From NCBI GenBank assembly GCA_027494055.1, contig JAOSJO010000012.1, forward strand, positions 62,001 through 126,000: a stretch of DNA of 64,000 nucleotides. Direction: 5' to 3'. The stretch's first letter is position 1, and each line of letters opens with the position of its first letter. The position numbers were made by a program, and so were the translations under genes. The notes under the pieces are model-generated. The model saw nothing but the letters and a program-made list of their open reading frames with translations. It ran no database searches and was not told the DNA's origin. Positions 47,611-59,478 of the stretch are shown piece after piece. The stretch comes from Anaerolineae bacterium (GTDB lineage Bacteria; Chloroflexota; Anaerolineae; Aggregatilineales; JAFGMM01).

Positions 47611-48002
47611 GCTGTACTCCTTTGTGATAACTGAAGACTGGACAATTGATCTTTGGTTATTAAACCGTGACGAGTGCGTAAAAGATGCCGGTACCTTGGT
47701 GCTATTTTCGTGAATTTTCCTTCACAAATCGGTCGATTCCGCAATCTAGAAGCGCTTTGTCGCGCGATGTTTTCTCCTTCGGCGCCGTCCGCGCCAGTTC
47801 GGGCAGGGCACTTTCAGTCTAGACGAGACAAAAGGAAAAGTAAAGGTTTCCCGAATCGTTTTCACTGTAATTTCATGATTTCCTCACATTTAGTTGATCT
47901 CCATTAACGCGATCCTAACGCTACCTCACCCAAGAGTACTATGCGACGTTGCCACCGTCCTGTCGGTTTAACCGATGTAACGTACTGCGAAAGGAGCGGT
48001 CG
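47611..48002. other. AT-rich divergent intergenic region
   Basis: About 390 bp, much lower in GC than the rest of the window, between the pilin-like gene and the TSP3-repeat gene. It probably holds both promoters. I see no convincing -35/-10 pair, RNA gene or credible ORF. A GAAAGGAG binding site lies at the right end. Confidence 0.6.
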
Positions 48003-49382
48003 ATGGTACACAAGACAGTGCATTCAAGAATGCTGCAGATGCTCGGCGCGGCGCTGCTCATCCTGTCGTTGAGCGTCGCCACACTCCCCCTGCGTACACG
48101 GCGCTGGCGCAAGACGAGCCTGAATTCGCTGATGCGCTCGTTGAGCTGATCGGGACGGTCCAGGTCATCGAGGATGATATGATTATCGTCGATGACTACA
48201 TCATCGCCCCAGCTGGCGCGTTCAACCCCTCGATGCTGAGCGTCGGCGACGTCGTCGTCATCTTTGGCTACCTGCTCGGCGACGGCGATACCATCCAGGT
48301 CGTCAGCCTGGAAATCATCACCGACGACATGGATGGCGATGGGGTTGTGGACGAGCTTGACAACTGCCCGGAGGTCGCCAACCCGGAGCAGGAGGACGCC
48401 GACGCGGACGGCATCGGCGACGCCTGCGACCCTGACTTCATCGACACCGACGAAGACGGCGTGGTCGATAGCGCGGACAACTGCCCGCTCGTCCCCAACC
48501 CGGAGCAGGAGGACGCCGACGCGGACGGTATCGGCGACGCCTGCGACCCTGACGCCCTCGACACCGACGAAGACGGCGTGATCGACAGCGTGGACAACTG
48601 CCCGCTCGTCCCCAATCCAGAGCAGGAGGACGCCGACGCGGACGGTATCGGCGACGCCTGCGACCCTGACGCCCTCGACACCGACGAAGACGGCGTGATC
48701 GACAGCGTGGACAACTGCCCGCTCGTCCCCAACCCGGACCAGGCGGACTCCGACGGCGACGGCTATGGCGATGCCTGTGACTTCGACGACGAGGAGACCT
48801 GCGCCTACATCGTGCACCCGGTGGCAACCGCGCTCGCCAACGAGTTCGGCCTGCCCTACGCGGTCGTCATCGGCTGGCACTGCGACGGCTTTGGCTTCGG
48901 CGAAATCGCCCGCGCCCTGCTGCTCGCGGAAGAGACCGGCCTGACGCCGGAGGAATACCTCGCGATGAACGCCAGCGGGGAGGGCTGGGGCGAGATCGTG
49001 ATGGCCGCCGGCGTGCACCCGTCCATGTTGGGCCTGGGCCGCATCATCTCAGGCCGGCACCAGGCACAGGAAGAAAACGCCAACACATACGCCTACACCT
49101 ATGAAATGCAGAACGGCAACGCCAATGGGCAGGCCAATGGGCGCGCCGACGGGGACGACAACGGTCCTGGCAACAGCGCGGTCGCCCGCGACCGCAGCCG
49201 CGACCGCGAGCCACCGGGCAACAGCGGCAACGCCCCCGGCCAGCAGAACAAGGATAATGACAACAACGGCCAGGGCAACCCCGGCAACAGCAACCGGAAC
49301 AACAGCAACCGGGGCAACAGCGGCCAGAGCAACAGCAACCGGGGGGAACGGTCAGGGGAACAACGGGCGCGGCCGGCCCTGA
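48003..49382 (+). CDS. Secreted TSP3 (calcium-binding) repeat protein with Gly/Asn-rich tail (frameshifted)
   Basis: About 460 residues. Signal peptide ([17 protein letters not shown]), a DUF5666-like domain ([20 protein letters not shown]), four thrombospondin type 3-like units ([38 protein letters not shown]), then a domain shared with the DUF5667 protein ([20 protein letters not shown] ... [10 protein letters not shown]) and a low-complexity [12 protein letters not shown] tail. A missing C in the run at 48087-48091 separates the signal peptide ([13 protein letters not shown] when joined). A shift in GGGGGG at 49341-49346 gives the natural end ([11 protein letters not shown], stop at 49382). 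The TSP3 loops should bind calcium outside the cell. Confidence 0.8.
48436..48786 (+). repeat. Three 117-bp tandem repeats encoding TSP3 units
   Basis: Copies begin at about 48436, 48553 and 48670. The second and third are nearly identical in DNA; a more divergent copy precedes them. Each encodes 39 residues. Confidence 0.8.
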
Positions 49383-49433
49383 TTGACCGCGTTCGCCTCT
49401 CCCTCCTCGTGTTGGGAATAACCTCAGCAAGGT

Positions 49434-49466
49434 CGGAGCAGTCCAGCAGGGCTGCTCCGGCTTTTT
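49434..49466 (+). terminator. Intrinsic terminator after the TSP3 gene
   Basis: Stem CGGAGCAG / CTGCTCCG (49434-49441 / 49452-49459) followed by GCTTTTT. It lies 50 bp after the inferred stop at 49382, which supports that stop over the later one in the shifted frame. Confidence 0.85.
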
Positions 49467-49596
49467 CTGCGTCCGCGCGTGTTGCCCTCCGCCTGCTGAC
49501 CCCGTAGAATACTGACCAGCCCTGTACTGAAACTGCCGCAGTCTGGTATCATCAGGGGAAGGGCAAGAAACGCTTGATCCACGGAGGAGAGACACT

Positions 49597-51990
<2,394 letters not shown>

Positions 51991-52072
51991 CGCGGGCGCA
52001 CCCGGCTCCTGTCCAGAAAACGTTCGGAGAGACGACAGGTATGGATTGACGTTCCGTCAGCCGACCTGCCAG

Positions 52073-52102
52073 GCGCCAGCCTCAGCAATCTGAGGCTGGC
52101 GC
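52073..52102 (+). terminator. Hairpin after the first S41 gene
   Basis: A 13-bp perfect stem (52073-52085 / 52090-52102) with loop CAAT, between the S41 stop and the DinB-like start. Confidence 0.7.
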
Positions 52103-52126
52103 GCTATCTGCATGGAGTTGTACCAA

Positions 52127-52816
52127 ATGGCGCAGGATGCAAAACCAATAGAGGTCTACCTGGAAATCGGCCAGACCCGGACCTTCGCTGTGGCCCTCGA
52201 CTGGCCGGGCTGGTGCCGCAGCGGGCGCGACGAGGCCTCAGCGCTGCAGGCGCTCTACGATTACCGGTCACGCTACGCGCGTGCGCTTGAGACGACGCAG
52301 CTTGGGTTCCGCCCTCCGTCTGACCCATCGGCCCTGGTCGTGGTCGAGCGGCTGACAGGCGACGCCACCACCGACTTCGGCGCGCCCAGCCTCATCCTAT
52401 CCCGCGACACAGCGCCAGTGGACCCGACCGAGCTACAGTGGTGGCAGGCGGTGTTGCCGGCCTGCTGGCAGGCGTTCGATGCAGCCGTGCAGGCGGCGAC
52501 CGGTCAGAGCCTCAAGAAAGGCCCGCGCGGCGGCGGGCGCGAGCTGGCGAAGATCGTCCAACACGTCCGGGACGTTGACGCCGCCTACCTTAGGAGCCTC
52601 GGCGGGAGGGTGAAGCTAAGCGACGCGGACGAACCAGGCGAGGCGTTCGCGCGCGTCCGCGAAGCAATCCTGACCACGCTGGGCGCAGCGGTGCGCGGCG
52701 AGGTGCCGGCGCACGGGCCGCGCGGAGGCGTCCGCTGGCCGCCGCGCTACTTCGTCCGGCGTCTGGCCTGGCACCAGCTTGACCACGCATGGGAGATCGA
52801 GGACCGGGCCGGGTAA
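52127..52816 (+). CDS. DinB-superfamily-like protein
   Basis: 229 residues. The C-terminus YFVRRLAWHQLDHAWEIEDR carries the His/Asp pattern of DinB-type four-helix proteins, and the middle has a helix (ELAKIVQHVRDVDAAYLRSL) with a second His. The N-terminal ~60 residues (IEVYLEIGQTRTFAVALDWP) look like a HicB-type antitoxin strand-helix unit, but no HicA partner is present. DinB-like enzymes are often metal-dependent thiol transferases; the role here is unknown. The start could also be the ATG at 52112, which sits just after the hairpin. Confidence 0.7.
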   Translation: MAQDAKPIEVYLEIGQTRTFAVALDWPGWCRSGRDEASALQALYDYRSRYARALETTQLGFRPPSDPSALVVVERLTGDATTDFGAPSLILSRDTAPVDPTELQWWQAVLPACWQAFDAAVQAATGQSLKKGPRGGGRELAKIVQHVRDVDAAYLRSLGGRVKLSDADEPGEAFARVREAILTTLGAAVRGEVPAHGPRGGVRWPPRYFVRRLAWHQLDHAWEIEDRAG

Positions 52817-52874
52817 GCACGTCTTCGCCTCCGTTCTGGCAAACCGCATCGGTCCCTAATCTGGCGCTGTTCTG

Positions 52875-52909
52875 TACCTTCCCGAAAGCTTGGAGCTTTC
52901 GGGAAGGTA
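52875..52909. repeat. Palindromic element A (CTTCCCG ... CGGGAAG family), possible terminator
   Basis: A perfect 15-bp stem (52875-52889 / 52895-52909) with loop TTGGA, followed by TTGTTTG. A second member with compensating changes lies at 55683-55715. Confidence 0.8.
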
Positions 52910-53017
52910 TTGTTTGTGGCGGTCAGGGACAGGGCCAGGCAGGGCAAACCGGCGGTTCGGACCCACCCCCCGCGTTTCCATACGTATCTGAATTCGCATA
53001 ATTCGTGGTTGAAACCG

Positions 53018-53047
53018 TTGCACAGGCACAAGCGATTGTTGTAAACT
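53018..53047 (+). promoter_or_regulatory. Sigma-70-type promoter of the second S41 gene
   Basis: TTGCAC at 53018-53023 and TAAACT at 53042-53047 with 18-bp spacing, about 45 nt upstream of the ATG. Confidence 0.55.
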
Positions 53048-53097
53048 CTAAACACAACAAATTGTGTCCGGTTTTTGGTTTACGGGAAGGTAGCGTT

Positions 53098-55557
53098 ATG
53101 GACTGCACGCCCCGGCGCATTGGCTTGATGTGTTTCGTTGTGTTACTCGCGGCAATCGCGGCCCCGGCTTCGTTCGCGGTCGCGCAGGAGGATGACGGCA
53201 ACATCACCCCCGTCATCGGCCTGAATGCCGCCGGCGCGGACGCTGGCGCAGCCGCCGGTGAAACCGCCGGTACAACCGCAGACTACCCGGCAGCCGTAAT
53301 CGTCAACGACGAGGGTGGCCCCGTCGCCATCACCGGGGCGGTCGCATACACCAACCCCTTCTTTACGTCGGGCGTCGCCGCGCCGCTCATCATCCTGGAG
53401 GATCAGGCCGGCTTCGTGGACCGGGACCGCAGCTTCATCCTGCCGGCCCAGTCACAGACCCCTGGGACAGATCACATCGGACTTCTACACATCGCCGTTC
53501 TCCTACAGCCTCGCGTTGCCCATCGAACCGCAAGGCTCATATCGCGACGTGGATAACGACGCTGAAGACGAAACCGGCGTGCAGATTTTCGCCATTGCCT
53601 ACTGGACCAACACCTGGGGCGATCCCTTCCTGGAAGAGCGCGACCTTCAGGGCGGCGGGTGGTCCTCGGCCTACGCCTCGACTCGCGTCAGCGAGGACGC
53701 GAGCACGCAGTATGAGATCATCGGCGGCAAGTTCCTCGTCTACGCGCCCGACGACCAGCAGGGGCTTCCCATCGGGCTTCGGATCGGACGGCCTGCTGTT
53801 CACCGGAAGATGACCCCATCGTGCGCCTGCCACAGGGTTACACGGTCGTCGACCTGGACACCGACCCGTTCACCTTCGACCGCTCGCAGAACCCGGTGGT
53901 TGATCTGATCGAGCCGGAGGGCGCGGCGCTGGAGGATTTCTCCGGCATGAGCTATCTCGACGCCTTCGACGCTATGGTGGACAAACTGCGCCGCGAGTAT
54001 GCCTTCACCGAGTACAAGAGCATCGACTGGGACGCGTTGCACGCCGCGTTCCGCCCGCATTTCGAGGCGGCGACCCGCAACCGCGACTCGCTGGCCTACC
54101 GCCGCGCGCTCCGCGACTTCCTGTGGCAAATCCCAGACGGACACGTCAGCGGCCCGTTCATCTTCGAGGACTTCCAGCGGAATGTCGCGGGCGGCTTCGG
54201 CATGTTGATCCGCGAGACGGATGACGGGCGCGTGCTGGTGACATATCTCGCGCCGGGCAGCGAGGCGGCGCGCGCCGGCATCGCGCTCCGCGCCGAGATC
54301 GTGGAGATCAACGGCCGGCCCGTTTCTGACGTGGTGAGCGAGGTCATGCCCTGGACGTCGCCCTTCAGCACCACGCACAACCTCCGCCTGAACCAGTTGC
54401 GCGACGCGATCCGGTTCCCGCTCAACACGCGCGTGGAGATCGCCTACAAGAATCCCGGCGACGCCACGTCCAACGTCGTCACGCTGGTCGCCAGCGCCGA
54501 CACCGATAGCTGGGCGGAGTGGTGGCGGCGATTTAGCGGCGGGACGACAGGCTACGAGCTTCCGGTCGAGTACGAGGTGCTCGATAACGGCTACGTATAC
54601 GCCAGCATCTACAGCTTCCTTGACAACGACTTGCTTGCCATCCAGCTCTGGGAGCGCATGATCCAGATGGTTAACGGCAACGGCGTCACGGGACTCGTGA
54701 TCGACATGCGGCAGAACAGCGGCGGCAACCCCTTCCTTGCCGAACAGATGGCCGCCTACTTTTTCGATGAGCCGCTGGTGGTGGGTGGTCGCGGCATCTA
54801 CAACGAGGAGCTGGGCGAATTCTACTTCGATCCCGACCCCAACGCGCAGGCGCGCCTGATCCTGCCGCCGGAGAACCTGCGCTTTCGCGGCAAGGTGGCC
54901 GTCCTCATCGGGCCGAACTGCGCCAGCGCGTGCGAGCGCTTTGCCTACGATATGTCGCTCCAGGGGCGCGCCGCCATCGTCGGATACTATCCCACGGCCG
55001 GCCTCGGCGGCGGCGTCGAGGACTTCTTGATGCCGGGGAACGAAACGGTGCGCTTCACCAAAGTCCGGTCGGTCGATGCGGAGGGGAACATCCACATCGA
55101 GGGCAAGGGCGTTGCGCCGACCATCCGCGTGCCCGTGACCGAAGCAACCCTCTTCGCCGAGGACGACCCGGTGCTTGCAGCGGCCATCGCCTACCTCGAC
55201 GGCGAGACAACCGCCCGTGTCGCGATGGGCGGTGCGCTGGCGGTTGGCGACCGCATCAGCGGGGTCCTGGAGCAGGGCCAGCGCGTCCGCTACGTGCTCC
55301 GGCTCAAGGCCGGGGACGCCTTCAGCATCTACCTCGGCGACGAGGCCTGCACCCTGGATACCGTGCTGCGCGTGTACTCTACGGATGAGCAACTCCTTGG
55401 CGAAAACGACGACGTGGAGGACGGCAAAGCCTGTTCCGGGTTCGAGGGCCTGGGCGTGGGCGAAAGCATGGTCGTGATCCTCGAAGTCGGCACATCGAAT
55501 GACGCGCTCGCCGGCGCCTACGTGCTGGACATCGTAGACCTGAACGCCGAGCAGTAA
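53098..55557 (+). CDS. Secreted S41-family protease, paralogue (frameshifted)
   Basis: About 819 residues, collinear with the intact S41 protein 1.1 kb upstream. Signal peptide (IGLMCFVVLLAAIAAPASFA), shared N-terminal domain (APLIILEDQAGFVDRDRSFI), PDZ (GRVLVTYLAPGSEAARAGIA), catalytic core (GLVIDMRQNSGGNP, GPNCASACERFAYDM with nucleophile Ser), and a C-terminal PPC-like domain. Three shifts are inferred: one extra C in CCCC at 53459-53462 (QSQTLGQITSDFYTSPF), one near 53775 and one near 53806 (FTEDDPIVRLPQGYTVVDL when joined). Start chosen after GGGAAGGTAG. Duplicate with likely distinct substrates. Confidence 0.87.
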
Positions 55558-55682
55558 GGCTGCGGGCGCGCAACCGCGAGCCGATGTCAGGGCCGCGCCA
55601 CATGAGGACAGGACCAAAGCTTAAGCCCTTTGTCCAACCCCACCGCCGCAAAGGGCGCATTCCAGTCCGCACTGCCTTCTTT

Positions 55683-55715
55683 AGCTTCCCGGAAACTTGA
55701 AGCTTCCGGGAAGCT
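55683..55715. repeat. Palindromic element B (CTTCCCG ... CGGGAAG family), possible terminator
   Basis: A perfect 12-bp stem (55683-55694 / 55704-55715) with a 9-nt loop. It is related to element A at 52875-52909; the pair flanks the second S41 gene. Confidence 0.8.
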
Positions 55716-55795
55716 GCCAAACCGCCATCTCTAGAGCAGGTCATGCCTGGGCATTAAGTTGCCCTACCCTGGAATACGCCCGCCGCAAAACCAGC

Positions 55796-55824
55796 TTGAC
55801 GCGCGCTCCAACCCGTGATAGTAT
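55796..55824 (+). promoter_or_regulatory. Promoter of the LacI-carbohydrate operon
   Basis: TTGACG at 55796-55801 and TAGTAT at 55819-55824 with 17-bp spacing. The rest of the 55558-55898 spacer holds palindromic element B and no gene. Confidence 0.55.
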
Positions 55825-55827
55825 GGT

Positions 55828-55852
55828 GTAAAACGATTACGCAATCGTTTAC
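55828..55852. promoter_or_regulatory. LacI-type operator palindrome
   Basis: Perfect 8-bp half-sites AAACGATT / AATCGTTT (55831-55838 / 55843-55850) around a central ACGC, within GTAAAACG ... CGTTTAC. It overlaps the expected transcription start, 47 bp before the LacI gene, a classic autoregulation layout. Confidence 0.65.
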
Positions 55853-55898
55853 GACCCTTCCCTTGCGCCGGCGCTTTTCCCAAAGGCAGTCGTGGCTT

Positions 55899-56908
55899 AT
55901 GGCGACAATCAAGGATGTCGCGCTTGCGGCACAGGTCTCGACCGCGACCGTCTCCCACGTCCTGAACGGCACGCGGCCCGTCTCCGACGCGCTGCGCGCG
56001 CGCGTGCTGGAGGCGCCGCGGCGCTGGATTACCGGGCCAGCCGGGTCGCCACGAGCCTGCGCACCAAACGCTCCAAGAGCGTGCTGCTCATCATCCCCGA
56101 CATCGCCAACCCCTTCTTCCCGCTGCTCGTGCGCGGTGTACAGGACATCTTCGAGCGCGAGAAGTTCGCCGTCATCGTCGGCAACACCGACCGCCGCCGC
56201 GACCGCGAACTGGAATTCCTGGACCTGGCGCTGCGCACGCACGCCGACGGCCTCATCATCAACCCGTCGCAGATCGACTACGCCGACCTGCTGCCCGTGA
56301 TCGGGCAGGGCATCGCGGTGGTGCTGATCGGCACGCACATCAGCCATCCCCAGCTTGACGTCGTGCGCGTGGACAACCGCGCCGCCGCCCACGACGCCGT
56401 GGCGCACCTGGTCGCGCTGGGGCACCGGCGAATTGGCATGGTATGCGGGCCGCTGGACACGTCGTCCGCACAGCAGCGCCGCGAGGGCTACGAACGCGCC
56501 ATGCAGGCGGCCGGCCTGCCCATCGCGGCGGGATGGATCGCCGAGGACACCTTCGACGAGACGGGCGGCTACCGGGGCACACAGCGCCTGCTGGCGCTGC
56601 CCGACCGCCCCACCGCCATCTTCGCCACCGCCGACCTGATGGCCCTCGGCGTGCTGGGCGCGCTACGCGACGCCGGCCTGAGCGTGCCGGGCGACGTGTC
56701 CGTCGTGGGCTTCGACGACATCCCCTCGGCGACGATCACGCACCCGCCGCTCACCACCATCCACCAGCCCACATACGAGATGGGCCAGTGCGCGGCGGAG
56801 CGCCTGATGGCGCGCATCAAGCGGGACGCGCCCGATGCGTGTCCCGATACCGTGATGGCGCATCGCCTGGTGGTGCGCGCCTCCACCGGCCCGCCGGCGA
56901 CGACCTGA
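55899..56908 (+). CDS. LacI-family transcriptional regulator (frameshifted)
   Basis: About 336 residues. The N-terminal helix-turn-helix is MATIKDVALAAQVSTATVSH with hinge VLNGTRPVSDALRARV. The effector domain is a periplasmic-binding-protein fold (SVLLIIPDIANPFFPLLVRG, GDVSVVGFDDIPSATITHPP). One base is missing near 56013, between the DNA-binding and hinge region; restoring it gives LDYRASRVATSLRTKRSKSV. It probably senses a sugar and represses the operon that follows, including itself, through the palindrome at 55828-55852. Confidence 0.9.
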
Positions 56909-56931
56909 ACACGCACCATTTAGGAGGACCG

Positions 56932-57918
56932 ATGCGCACGCGCAAGCAACTCGCCGAAAACCGCGCCCTCTGCACCGACAAAGCCCTCGGCTGCCTGGCA
57001 GGGCTGGCGATTGGCGACACAATCGGGGACCAGGCCCGCTCGCCGGAGAACCACATCCGTTACGGGATCACGCGCGACCTCTACGGCAACCAGAGCAGCA
57101 GCACTGACGACACCGAGTTCGCGCTGCTCACCGCGCTCGCCTGCATCGAGACCGGGGGGCGCGCTGACCCGCGAGGCGATGGTCGGCCTGTGGCGAGAGC
57201 ACGTGCTCAGCGTGCCGGACCTGGGTCCGAAGGCGGGGAACCCGCTGCACGGCGCGGCAGAAAACCTGCGGCGCGGCATCATGCCCCCTACTCCGGCATC
57301 GACAACTGCGACAACTACGACGACGGGGCCGCGATGCGCGTTGCGCCCATCGGCGTCATCTGCGCCGGCGACCCGGCCCGCGCCGCGCACCTCGCAGCGG
57401 TCGATGCCGAGATCAGCCACGCCCAGGACGGCGTCTGGGGTGCGCAGGCCATCGCCGCGAGCATCGCGGTCGCGATGGTGGACGGCAGCGTGGAGGAAGT
57501 CATCGCCGCCGGCATGGATTGCATCCCGGAGGATAGCTGGCTGGCGCGCTGGCTGGCGCGCGGGTTTGCCATCTGCGACGCGGCGGGCGACCTCGAAAGC
57601 GCCTGGGACTGGCTGCACGACGACCTGTGGACGGCGGTGCGCTGCTCCAACCCCGAAGCCCTCGCCGAGACCTACGCCCTGTTCAGGCTGACGGACGGCG
57701 ACTTCGAGAAGGGCGTCATCGCCGCCGCGAACTTCGGGCGCGACGCCGACACGCTCGCGGCGCTGGTCGGCGCGCTCGCGGGCGCGTTGCACGGCGGGGC
57801 GTCGATCCCGGAAGGCTGGATCGAGAAGACGCGCCGCCCGGCGGGCACCTGCCTGCCCTTCGCCGCCGAACTGGACATCGTCACGGTCGCCGAAGACCTG
57901 GCGGCGTTGATCCGCTAA
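56932..57918 (+). CDS. ADP-ribosylglycohydrolase-family protein (two compensating frameshifts)
   Basis: About 328 residues. DraG/ARH fold with metal ligands in STDDTEFALLTA (near the N-terminus), NYDDGAAMRVAPIGVIC and NFGRDADTLAALVGALAGAL; the start block is KALGCLAGLAIGDTIGDQA. An extra G in the GGGGGG at 57154-57159 and a missing C in the run at 57284-57288 displace the middle; the corrected text includes LTREAMVGLWREHVLSVPDL. AGGAGG lies just before the ATG. Placed between a LacI regulator and a sugar importer, it is more likely to cleave an N- or O-ribosyl/glycosyl compound than to reverse protein ADP-ribosylation; that is inference. Confidence 0.87.
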   Translation: MRTRKQLAENRALCTDKALGCLAGLAIGDTIGDQARSPENHIRYGITRDLYGNQSSSTDDTEFALLTALACIETGGRADPRGDGRPVARARAQRAGPGSEGGEPAARRGRKPAARHHAPYSGIDNCDNYDDGAAMRVAPIGVICAGDPARAAHLAAVDAEISHAQDGVWGAQAIAASIAVAMVDGSVEEVIAAGMDCIPEDSWLARWLARGFAICDAAGDLESAWDWLHDDLWTAVRCSNPEALAETYALFRLTDGDFEKGVIAAANFGRDADTLAALVGALAGALHGGASIPEGWIEKTRRPAGTCLPFAAELDIVTVAEDLAALIR

Positions 57919-58044
57919 AGCAACACCGGCGCGTTATGGATGCCTCGTAACCAAGGAGGTGGTCATATAAAGAAGCCTGTAGTACAGCCGCCTGTTTGCG
58001 TGCGTTTGCTCGCGTTTCTGACATAAAGAGGAGGTAAGAGAGTG

Positions 58045-59394
58045 ATGAAAGCGCGTGCGTGCAGCACCGTTTTGGCCGCGCTCCTGCTCATGGCGACCGT
58101 CTTCACCATGCCCGTGGTCGCGCAGGAAGCGCCGGTGGAAATCGACGTATACACCGTCGCCTGGTCAGCGCCCAGCCAAGAGATGATGGCTCAGTTGATC
58201 GAGATGTTCAACGAAGCGTATGCGGGCCAGATTCACGCCAACTACGTCCAGGGCGACTGGGGCGAGGGCGATACCTACATCGCAGCGGGCGTCGCGGGCG
58301 GCGGCGGCATCGCCTGCCTGATCGAGTGGTGGACGGGCGGAGGCCAGGAGTGGTACAAGCAGGGCTTCAGCGCCGACATGGCCCCCTACATGGATGAAGA
58401 AGACTGGGCCACCATGCCCGACGAACTCTGGGCCTCGCGCATGGCCGAGGATGGCAAGGTGTTCTTCAGTGGCACCGTCGAAGCCGGGCCTTCGCTCATC
58501 TACTACAACCCGGCCCTGTTCGAAGCCGCCGGCCTTGAAGCGCCCACCCTGGAAGAAGGCGCCTGGACCTGGGAGGAGTTCCTGGAAGCCGCTCGCGCCC
58601 TGACCGTGGACGCCAACGGCAACAACCTGCGCGATAACCCGGACGAGTTCGACGCCGGCAACGTCGTGCAGTGGGGCTTCATCCCGCGCTACGACACCGA
58701 GAAGGTCTGGGAAGAGGCCGCGGCGTTCGCCATGCAGGCGAGCGGCAAGCCGGTCATCCGCCAGCTTGAGGACAGCACGTGGGACGCGGTGCTCGATGAG
58801 GAAGCGCTCACGCCAATCGAGATCTTCCTGGGCATGATCCGCGAGGGCGTCGCCCCCGAACTGGCGCTCGGCCTGACCGGCGACAGCCAGGATGAGGCCT
58901 TCGCCCAGGGCATGACGGCGATGGTGCTGCGCGGCTACTTCAACATTGGCGTGTTGGGCAGCCGCTACCCCGACTTCGAGTTCGCGGTGATGCCCACCCC
59001 CATGCAACCCGGCAGCAAGCTCTTCATCGACAACATCAACGGGCAGGGTTTCGCCATCCCCATTACCTGTGAGCACCCTGCCGAGGCGGTGGAGTTCGCG
59101 ATGTGGTTCCAGCAGCCTGAGCCGCAGGCGCTGTGGGCCAGCTCGCTGTACATCTCCCCGGTCAACCCGGAGGCGCTGGCAGACCCGATGCTCGCTGAAG
59201 ACCCGGATTGGGACGCCATGCGGTACTACGAGTCCATCTGGGAGGTACTGGTGACGCCCTACAACGAGAACCAGGCCGAGTTCATCGAGACGCTGTGGGT
59301 GCCCACCATGATGCGCTATGTCCAGGGCGAGATTCCCTTCGAGGAAGCCGTCGAGACAGTGCGCGCCGGCGCGGCAGACATCCTCAACCAGTAG
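58045..59394 (+). CDS. Family 1 sugar-binding protein of an ABC importer
   Basis: 449 residues. Signal peptide (CSTVLAALLLMATVFTMPVV ... AQE), then a family 1 solute-binding fold (QEMMAQLIEMFNEAYAGQIH, GPSLIYYNPALFEAAGLEAP, EGAWTWEEFLEAARALTVD). The C-terminal half has GYFNIGVLGSRYPDFEFAVM and EHPAEAVEFAMWFQQPE. No lipobox Cys is seen, unusual for a monoderm, though Chloroflexota often lack it. AGGAGG precedes the start (GTG at 58042 and ATG at 58045 are both possible). It feeds the two permeases downstream. Confidence 0.92.
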   Translation: MKARACSTVLAALLLMATVFTMPVVAQEAPVEIDVYTVAWSAPSQEMMAQLIEMFNEAYAGQIHANYVQGDWGEGDTYIAAGVAGGGGIACLIEWWTGGGQEWYKQGFSADMAPYMDEEDWATMPDELWASRMAEDGKVFFSGTVEAGPSLIYYNPALFEAAGLEAPTLEEGAWTWEEFLEAARALTVDANGNNLRDNPDEFDAGNVVQWGFIPRYDTEKVWEEAAAFAMQASGKPVIRQLEDSTWDAVLDEEALTPIEIFLGMIREGVAPELALGLTGDSQDEAFAQGMTAMVLRGYFNIGVLGSRYPDFEFAVMPTPMQPGSKLFIDNINGQGFAIPITCEHPAEAVEFAMWFQQPEPQALWASSLYISPVNPEALADPMLAEDPDWDAMRYYESIWEVLVTPYNENQAEFIETLWVPTMMRYVQGEIPFEEAVETVRAGAADILNQ

Positions 59395-59411
59395 TGGAAC
59401 CGCGCAGTGTT

Positions 59412-59448
59412 GTTGGGAGGGGCGCGTCGTGAACCGCCCCTCCCCAAC
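59412..59448 (+). terminator. Stem-loop between binding-protein and permease genes
   Basis: Stem 59412-59424 / 59435-59448 with one bulge. Such intercistronic hairpins commonly raise binding-protein mRNA relative to permease mRNA; that use here is inferred. Confidence 0.6.
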
Positions 59449-59478
59449 CCAACATCAGTGTTCAGAGAGGATGGCGTG

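Noticed and set aside
47674..47907. 77-codon open frame in the AT-rich spacer
   Set aside because: No ribosome binding site, no recognisable sequence, and base composition of non-coding DNA.
52127..52816. HicAB toxin-antitoxin pair suggested by the HicB-like N-terminus
   Set aside because: No HicA-sized gene is adjacent and the C-terminus is DinB-like rather than a DNA-binding domain.
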